From Euprymna scolopes (lineage: Eukaryota; Mollusca; Cephalopoda; Sepiida; Sepiolidae), in assembly GCA_024364805.1 (NCBI GenBank), contig CM044499.1:56848072-56871977 (forward strand): a stretch of DNA of 23,906 nt. The letters are read 5' to 3'. Every line of letters starts with the position of its first letter. Within the stretch, counting starts at the first letter, position 1. Positions 17,890 to 23,906 of this stretch are shown one piece after another. Below the pieces are notes generated by a model, which saw nothing but the letters and a program-made list of their open reading frames with translations, ran no database searches and was not told the origin of the DNA. A program made the position numbers and the translations under genes.

Positions 17890-19020
17890 CATTGACTTCA
17901 TGATGGAAATGGCAATTAATCTACTCTAGAATTTGGGTGGCAACATTCACCCTATGTTCCCAGGCCTTTTCGCTTTTATCGAATTGATGTCTGGTTAGTG
18001 CTTTCTATCCACGCTGTTTTCATACTCTTTGACTCTACACGCCTGTTTGGTGTAGGGTGAGTTTATGTCGGCAGTATATTTGTTTAAAAATACGATTATA
18101 TAGTTTCAGTTTTCTTTGGATTCATGTGGTGTATCTCTGTCTTTTTTATGTCTGCTGCTGTTTACAGTTAGGGTTTTTTTCTCAGTGTTTAAGGGGTTCC
18201 TTAATATTTAAGCGGTTTTCTTTGTTGCTATCCGTTGTACTTTCTTAGTCAACTCACTGATTCTAATATGTCCCAGTCTTTTGGATGTTTTTCGGGATTG
18301 TTTTTTGTTTTTCTACTATAATTTCTGTCTATTTTGGTGTTCTTTATCTTCCGTAACCATTTCATCTTTTTGGCAACTTCCCTATGTTTTTTTCGATTTT
18401 CTAATCTCTTTGATATTCACACTGTGTCTGCTGAAACGACGAAATCTACAATCTGGCAGGACTTTAAACAATATTTTTTCTCGGGTGGGTTTATCCTTTT
18501 CAACGTCCATTCCCCAATAGAATTTTGTGATGTTTGTTTTCAATTACTGCTACCGGTTTATGCTTATACAATGGGTCTAAGACAGAGTTGTGGGCATAAT
18601 TTCCCAGAGTACTACCTTCCCTACTCGATCGTGTCTATTGGGTCTAGTTTGCTGCATATTATACTATGTTGTTTATCGTTTCGTCTCTTTGTCCACAGAC
18701 ACTGCATTTGCTGCTTTCTTGTGTCTTGTCTATCTTTACTTTGATAGAGTTGCTTCTCAAGAGATTCAGTTAATCTGTTTATTTATCCTTTTCGTAGCCA
18801 AGCTAAAGTGTTATCGTGAATTTTATCTTTTGTCATCCGTATGGATCTTTCGTGTATCTGCTCCTCTTCCCATTAATCATTTTTCGCCTTCTCCGCTACC
18901 AAGTCGCCGATGCATTGAGTATTTTTGCCACATCTGGACTATTACATCTACCACTAATCTTTCACTCGTAGATAGGTTCGAAAAAACACTCAAATCTAAT
19001 AGGTCCCGCACTAAAAATAA
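17890..19020 (-). mobile_element. LINE type 2, C-terminal region with zinc finger, decayed
   Basis: On the minus strand, translation around 18770-18540 reads AWLRKG, INRLTESLE and then KIDKTQESSKCSVCGQRDET, followed further on by a TRHDRVGK-like segment and HKPVAVI. This is the pattern of a common invertebrate retroelement C-terminus: W.KKG..., TES.I.AAQDQA, C..CG...ETI.HI...C, Y..RHD.V...HW.L, then a PD-type nuclease-like domain. That pattern suggests a LINE with a zinc finger and a restriction-like endonuclease; assignment to a clade is not possible by eye. Multiple frame changes show it is dead. Plus-strand open frames of 136-145 codons (18281-19027) are shadows. Confidence 0.55.
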
Positions 19021-19034
19021 GATGTGACCTCTTC

Positions 19035-19115
19035 ACCCATGCTGTAATTCCACATCCACGTGCCTGTTGTTCAAATACGCTGATGAACTAATAGCACTAT
19101 TAGGGAATAATCTAG
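19035..19115 (+). mobile_element. Possible reverse-transcriptase active-site remnant
   Basis: The plus strand reads LFKYADELIALLG near 19067-19105, resembling the F.YADD(T)...LG motif of LINE reverse transcriptases with the second Asp changed to Glu. The flanks give only weak support, so this may be chance. Confidence 0.3.
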
Positions 19116-19440
19116 GAAATACTGTAGGAAATACTTACGCTACACAGAAAAATCTCAACTCTTAACTTTGATGCTGAATAAACTTCTACTTTAATAGTTG
19201 TTTCTCTTGGATGCTACACAATCGAATTCTTTCCATGTTTTCTGCTTTCCTAAAATGTACATAATTACATAAATATCGATGCCTCCGTTTAGGCTCGAAA
19301 GACAAAGGATACCCTCTTTAGGAGCAACTGCGCCTCCGTGTGGCAAGGGTTGTGCAATTCCAACCATACAACGCGGCACTTCTTGAGTCCACTGACAAGA
19401 AGAAGTGTCGGATAATTAGAAACAATGCTGAGATAAGCGG

Positions 19441-19560
19441 AGAGCACATACAGCACTCGGAAGTCGAACATGGTCACCCATCTGGTACTGCCCAGTCTCA
19501 TCGTTGCTTAACTTCATTGATCTTACAGGAACCGGTGTGCCAAACGTGATTATGCCGTAT
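19441..19560 (-). pseudogene. 5S rRNA-derived sequence, copy 1
   Basis: On the minus strand the order of 5S rRNA is kept: CACACCGGTTC near the 5' third, AAGTTAAGCAAC (box A of the internal promoter), an intermediate-element-like GATGAGACTGG, GTACCAGATGGGTGACC (box C region), and a CCGAGTGCTGTATGTGCTCT end. Similarity to protostome 5S is high in these blocks and poor elsewhere, so it cannot be a working 5S gene. A TATA-like ATATTTATA lies just upstream. It is either a pseudogene or the head of a 5S-derived SINE (SINE3 type). A plus-strand open frame (19340-19549) over it is not a gene. Confidence 0.75.
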
Positions 19561-19835
19561 AAATATGTACAGAAATATGAATGTAATGCAAATAGACATC
19601 CATCTGTGAGACTCTTTAATAGTAGATCCTTATGTTTAGAATGAAAAAGAGTAAAATATTTAATAAAAAAGTTAGCGGTTGTTAAATAAAAGGGAGATTT
19701 TTTTATAACCATTAAGTCAGTTATCTTCAAATCTAATGTACCTCCCCCAACTTAAAAAAATAATATAATTACGAAGAAATGTGCCTTACGTTAAGTGGAC
19801 AATGTTCCTTCGCTTACTAGAGAATTTTAACCCCG
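19561..19835. other. Unannotated stretch
   Basis: No gene was recognised between the 5S-derived sequence and the next LINE fragment. Confidence 0.4.
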
Positions 19836-19837
19836 AA

Positions 19838-20320
19838 TAGGCGTGCACACGTACACCAAATCTGTTGCCAAGATCGCTGGAAAATAGGGTTTGATAATTC
19901 TACCGCTCTAGTAGGTATCTCACTGCCGATTCATTCCTCTATCTGTATAAGAGACACGTATATCATAAAACGAGTTACTGTTGCTACATCTGAACAGTCG
20001 GTGTTCGAAGGATCATTTCTGCCTTTATATAGTTGAAACGTCGGCTTCAGAAACTCGAAGGTGATGATTTTTTCTCTTTCCTGCAACCTTTTTTTATCAC
20101 AGAAGAGACGTTACGAGGTTGTCTCGGGTCTGACGTTATTTTCATAGCAATTGCTCATCTAACTTCTGATCTATCGGCCTCCTTACTAAACTTTAACTAA
20201 AAAACACTGAACTAGCTATACCTCCTAATAACAATTTCCCTCGCTCTTTATCTGTGCCTAAATGTAAACGCAGATTCCATGAACAAGGCGTATTTCATGA
20301 AACTACCCACCTATAGGACA
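19838..20320 (+). mobile_element. LINE reverse-transcriptase C-terminal fragment, copy 2
   Basis: Its DNA is colinear with 20862-21290 of the next copy. Shared blocks include AAATCTGTTGCCAAG, TATCTCACTGC, TTTCTCTTTCCTGCAACCT-type, CGTTATTTTCATAG and GCAGATTCCATGAACAA. It covers the C-terminal part of the polymerase only and is full of frame changes, more decayed than copy 3. It abuts copy 3 head-to-tail in the same orientation. Confidence 0.75.
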
Positions 20321-20349
20321 ATATACTACGTATATCATAAAACTATACT

Positions 20350-21515
20350 ATAGCTGGAAATGTCTTCCCAATTATTAAATCATTTCTTTCTGATAGGTTG
20401 ATAAGAGTAGTGGTTGATGGGAAAAATCAGAAGCTCACAGTATTAAATCTGGAGCCCATCAGGGGTCCATCCTGGGCCCAACTCTTTTCCTGATCTGTTA
20501 GATCAGAAGTTAGATGAGCAATTGCTATGAAAATAACGTCTACATTAATGATCTTCCAAATCACATCCTTACATCATTTGTAGACATTTATGCTGATGAC
20601 ACTACCATCTATGGTAGCATATCTAAGACAGTAAACGGCCATTTTTTTCTGATTCTCTCTCCTCTAATCTTGAGCACGTTGTACAATGGGGAAAGGACTG
20701 GCTGGTTACTTTTAATGCATCTAAAACCAAGCGTCTTTCTTTACATCATCAACGTTCTAATCTCCATCTGGCATCAATTGAAATGGATGGCTCTCGTCTT
20801 GAGGTGGCCTCAAATTTTGACAAGCTTCTGGGCTTGACCTTTACTGCTGATCTTAAATGGAACACCTACATCAAATCTGTTGCCAAGGCCGCTGGAAAAA
20901 TGGTGACATCCTTCTATCGATCCAGTAGATATCTCACTGCTAATGCAATTCTCTATTTATATAAGAGCCATGTACGTCCAAGGATGGAATACCGTTGCCA
21001 CATCTGGGCAGGAGCTGCTAGAAAGGACTTGTCCTGCCTTGACGTAGCCTCGAAGGAGATCTCCTTTTCTCTTCCCTGCAACCTCTATCTCACAGAAGAA
21101 ATGTTGCGATTTTGTTTCTGCTGTATCGTTATTTTCATGGAAAATGTTCGACTGAGCTTCAGTCTATGGTCCCCATCGCCAAACTTTCACAAGAAACACC
21201 ATCAATAATTCCCCCCACTCGTTATCCGTGCCTAAACCCAAACGTAGATTCCATGAACAAAGCTTCTTTCTTAGAACTGCACGCCTGTGGAATTGTCTTT
21301 CGTTTTCCTGCTTTCCAGCTGACTACAATATTGTTGTGTTCAAGTCTAACGTAAACAAGTTCTTGATGTGCCGTTCCACTTGTTAACAAATTTACCGAAT
21401 TTTCATTACTAACGATTACTATATTGCCCAATTTCTACTATACACTCTTTAACCCTTATCCTGGAGTGGCCTCCTGGCCTTGATAAGTAGTGAGGCCGAT
21501 GTAAAAAAAAAAAAA
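20350..21515 (+). mobile_element. LINE reverse-transcriptase fragment with 3' end, copy 3
   Basis: Plus-strand translation gives SFLSDRLIRVVVDG (about 20382), then GPSWAQLF (where GS.LGPTLF is usual). After an inserted segment it reads YINDLPNHI and the active-site motif IYADDTTIYGS (about 20587-20619). DGSRLEVASNFDKLLGLTFT, LKWNTYIKSVAKAAGKMV, LYLYKSHVRPRMEYRCHIWA and, after a frame change, YRYFHGKCSTELQSMVP follow. The coding part ends near FKSNVNKFLMCRSTC and a stop at about 21385. A 3' untranslated region containing GATAAGTAGTGAGGCCGATG ends in a 13-A tail near 21515. It is 5'-truncated, lacks the endonuclease, and is broken by at least two frame changes plus one inverted insertion (20499-20540). 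Confidence 0.85.
20499..20540. repeat. 42-bp exact inverted copy of 20132-20173 inside a LINE RT
   Basis: Bases 20499-20540 are the perfect reverse complement of 20132-20173. In the donor the segment is native LINE sequence (the YRYFHG...CS region of copy 2). In the recipient it interrupts the reverse transcriptase between LFLI and YINDLP, where related elements are continuous. It is therefore an insertion copied in inverted orientation from about 330 bp away. Confidence 0.9.
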
Positions 21516-21529
21516 CCTAAATCCTGGCC

Positions 21530-21700
21530 AACTACAATGCAAATAAATTCTTATTGCGCTATCATCTTAAATATGCAAATTCTACCAAATGTAAATCATT
21601 AACGATTACTACACATCGCTACTTGCATCCATTAACCCTTATACTCCACTGGCTTTCGCGCTTTGATAAGTTTGACTCCATTGTAAAGAAAAGAACAAAA
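21530..21700 (+). mobile_element. LINE 3' end, second truncated copy
   Basis: The sequence is colinear with 21343-21505: AACGATTACTA, CATTAACCCTTAT, CTCC.CTGGC, TTGATAAGT and CATTGTAAA recur in the same order. Only the last about 170 bp of the element are present, typical of strong 5' truncation. Open frames here are not genes. Confidence 0.65.
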
Positions 21701-21780
21701 AGAAACAGCAAAACAAATGCAGTTATACACAGAACGCTTTTTTAAACATATTATGGCACTACAAGGAGACGAGACATAGC

Positions 21781-21865
21781 GTCTGCTTGAAACTGAGATC
21801 CGGAACCTAACAGTGGGTACTGAAGTTGATAATCTTACAATGGCCTATTTCTACCACTATCTGAA
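21781..21865. repeat. Dispersed ~80-bp repeat, copy 1 (partner at 22151-22232)
   Basis: CTGAGAT, GGAA, ACAGT, GTA, ATCT and GCCTATT recur with similar spacing in the two places. They enclose the second 5S-derived sequence and could be the flanks of a composite element. Confidence 0.5.
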
Positions 21866-21990
21866 AGATCCGAAATTGAGTATCCCTTAATCTTCCGGAA
21901 TTATGGAGGTAGGAGGGGGGCGCTACATTATTCAATATTCGGGTCTTGGGCAAAAAAGAGTTTTACGACGCCCATCCCTCGCAAGTTTCA

Positions 21991-22090
21991 AAGCACATAC
22001 AGCAGTTATCTTAGCAAATGGTCGCCCACCGACCTAGTTTAACATTGCTAGCTTTACGGGAACTGGTCTGTCAACGTGATTATGCTGTAT
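21991..22090 (-). pseudogene. 5S rRNA-derived sequence, copy 2
   Basis: It is colinear with copy 1 on the minus strand: ACAGCATAATCACGTT, a CAGTTCCCGTAA block (5S ...CGGTTC.CGT), a decayed box A (AATGTTAAAC), GGTGGGCGACC (box C region), and the same GCTGTATGTGCTTT end. The middle is rearranged. The two copies share ends that ordinary 5S rRNA does not have, which supports a family of dispersed repeats with a 5S-derived body. Confidence 0.55.
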
Positions 22091-22150
22091 ATAATCTAGG
22101 TTAGATATTCATTTCAAGCTGTTTCTACGTATCTTTCTGTTAAATACGCA

Positions 22151-22232
22151 GAGTCCTTCAAGCTGAGATACGGAAGATGACAGTATGTATGGTAGTAAAA
22201 AATCTAACCAGTTGCCTATTGCGACAAACATA
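22151..22232. repeat. Dispersed ~80-bp repeat, copy 2
   Basis: Direct-orientation partner of 21781-21865; see that entry for the shared blocks. Confidence 0.5.
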
Positions 22233-22239
22233 ACAATTC

Positions 22240-22651
22240 GAAATAGTAACGATAGATCTATCTTTTTATTCATACGGCTTATTTGTTTTATTGCTTCTTG
22301 TTATCTTCATATCTTTTATTCGAAGGAAAAATTTGTTTCTTCCTCACTATCAAAACACAAGAGAATCGGTGTCGTTTTCGAGCCCCAAAGCGAGCTACGA
22401 AACGGAATCAATCGTAAATGAAAAAGCGGCGACGAGAATTGAATCTACATCCCATACCTTGGGTTGGGGAAGAGTCTTTCGTGAATAAATACTTAAACAG
22501 TTTAGTCACGGAATTCTGAAAGATAAGACGAAGCACAAATCTGAAGCCAGAGCAACAGTAGCCACTCCCTCGCACACGAGCCCTCGCCGACACTCACCTC
22601 GCTAATCTTCATTTAATTTCTGACGAATAAGACGAGTCGCTTTATTATTTA
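22240..22651. other. Unannotated stretch
   Basis: No gene was recognised. Three overlapping short frames (60-78 codons on either strand) have no family resemblance. Confidence 0.4.
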
Positions 22652-23150
22652 CTGGAAGGTCGCTCGGTGTTGCCCGGTTGTAAAGCAAGCTTTAATATAT
22701 TTTATTTTATAGAAATTTCGTATTTATTATTATTGAATCAATTCTCTATCGATTATTATATTACACCTAATATATAGTAGCGATTTGGAAAAGTAAAAAA
22801 TAAAAAAAAAATGATTGGGTGCTGTATGCTAGATTTAACCCCCCACCCCCCAAAAAAATTCAACGTCCAAGCCTGATTCCTAAGCCTCTGAGCCACACCC
22901 ACACGCTCATAAATAACTAAAAATAACGATGGTTAATGTATGATGCAGATTTGTGCATACAAACGGTTTTAGTCGACTACTTTTGTCAATGTCAACAGAG
23001 TGGTTTTAAATTTTGATCTCTTAAAAACAAGTTTTACCGAGTAAATTTCAAATCGAAAGTGAGCTACACGTCTAAATACCCTATATATAAAATTTCAAAT
23101 CTGTGGACGTAAATATTCAGAGATTGAAACCTTGAAAAACACACACAAGG
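22652..23150 (-). mobile_element. Non-autonomous Helitron, family 1, copy C
   Basis: On the minus strand the 3' end has the hairpin CCGGGCAACACCGAG and a decayed CTAG (CCAG), with T at the flank. Inside, the family blocks TCTAAATACCCTATATAT and TTAATATATTTTA occur in order. The 5' terminus is not conserved past about 23150. It carries a tRNA A-box-like TGGCTCAGAGGCTTAGG (about 22881-22897, minus), positioned as in the copy at 4772-5357. Homopolymer runs of C and A separate it from the rest. Confidence 0.65.
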
Positions 23151-23737
23151 TGACATCAGTAGTTCGAATAATACGAATTATCAATCATCATCTAAAAAAT
23201 TTAGAAAAATGATTGATTTTTATCAAATAATTTCAGATGAAAAAATTATCAGCATTAAAAAGAAGAGAAAAGAGCGTCACATTTTTTTGGATGAAAAACT
23301 TATCCAATCTCTCATCCCAATGATAAACCATTCATTTGCTAGTCGTTTCCTGAATTTGTTTGGCACAGAAAAAGCCAAAAATAAAAAAAACAAAAACAAA
23401 AAAGAACTAGAAACCCAAGAGACGAAAATCGCATAGCTTTACCAGGAGGTCAAAGCGGATCGACGTGCTGTGTATAAATCGGTGTCGCGAGATATGAAGA
23501 GAGAAAAAAAAAACAAAAAAAAAAACGATGCAATCGAGATAGTTGTATATGATTAGAAGCAAGCCAGACTATAATGCAAACAATGATTCGCGTTACGTGG
23601 ACGGCAAATTTAATAACGTTGAAGTGTAATTTCGTATTCATAGAATTTGTTGTTTGGGCGTTTTGCAATGGATTAGCTGGGCAACTAAGTCGAATGAACG
23701 AAGAGAGTGCACAGACTACAAAAGTACATATATTTAA
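23151..23737. other. Unannotated stretch
   Basis: A 75-codon plus frame (23209-23436) is Lys/Ile/Asn-rich and ends in a poly-Lys stretch from A-rich DNA, and a 96-codon minus frame (23450-23740) is Phe/Cys-rich. Neither resembles a known protein. Confidence 0.4.
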
Positions 23738-23906
23738 CACATAATAATTTTACTTATTTATCACATAATAATTTTACTTATTTATCACATAATAATTTTA
23801 CTTATTTATCACTTAATAATTTTACTTATTTATCACATACTAATTTTACTTATTTATCACATAATCATTTTACTTATTCATCACATAATAATTTTACTTA
23901 TTTATC
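23738..23906. repeat. 24-bp satellite, seven copies to the window end
   Basis: Units begin at 23738, 23762, 23786, 23810, 23834, 23858 and 23882, a strict 24-bp register starting CACATAATAATTTTACTT. Only scattered single-base changes occur and there are no length changes. The array continues past the window. Confidence 0.97.

Noticed and set aside
18281-19027. Three overlapping plus-strand frames of 79-145 codons, Phe/Leu/Ser-rich with membrane-like stretches
   Set aside because: The minus strand carries recognisable LINE protein sequence here, so these are antisense shadows.

Overview
This window looks like non-coding, repeat-dominated DNA from an invertebrate animal. By eye it is strongly AT-rich. 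It has no long host gene with recognisable exons, and it carries fragments of non-LTR retrotransposons (LINEs), non-autonomous Helitrons, small-RNA-derived repeats and many microsatellites. The CATA/ACAT-rich arrays, the protostome-like 5S-derived sequence and the LINE types would suit a mollusc, possibly a cephalopod. That assignment is an inference from repeat style only. No intact protein-coding gene is claimed, and nothing retroviral or LTR-like was recognised.

Layout: 1-5357 is a Helitron-rich stretch, with a 3' end at 1-28 and minus-strand copies at 2287-2771, 3221-4360 (candidate) and 4772-5357, the last with both termini intact. 6231-7680 is the most unusual part: a tandem array of about 6.5 units of 194-246 bp derived from U2 spliceosomal RNA. 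Stem-loop I and the branchpoint-pairing GTAGTA are recognisable. The units fold into a series of hairpins with GNRA-type loops and compensatory base changes. 8318-8545 is a LINE reverse-transcriptase fragment. 9435-9950 holds a 147-bp duplication and a plus-strand Helitron 3' end; 10596 onward looks like a Helitron 5' end.

12765-13960 is the AP-endonuclease half of an APE-type LINE. 14157-14204 matches the hammerhead ribozyme core. 17035-19020 holds minus-strand remains of a second LINE type with a zinc-finger C-terminal region and a duplicated 3' tail. 19441-19560 and 21991-22090 are antisense 5S rRNA-derived copies. They enclose two abutting LINE reverse-transcriptase fragments (19838-20320 and 20350-21515). 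The second carries an exact 42-bp inverted copy of a segment of the first. 22652-23150 is another Helitron, and the window ends inside a 24-bp satellite (23738 onward).

These parts do not work together as a pathway; the region reads as a graveyard of mobile elements. The features that stand out are RNA-level ones: the U2-derived structured array, the hammerhead, the 5S-derived family and a tRNA-like module inside the Helitrons. All of this was read by eye without alignment or folding software, so boundaries of decayed elements are approximate.
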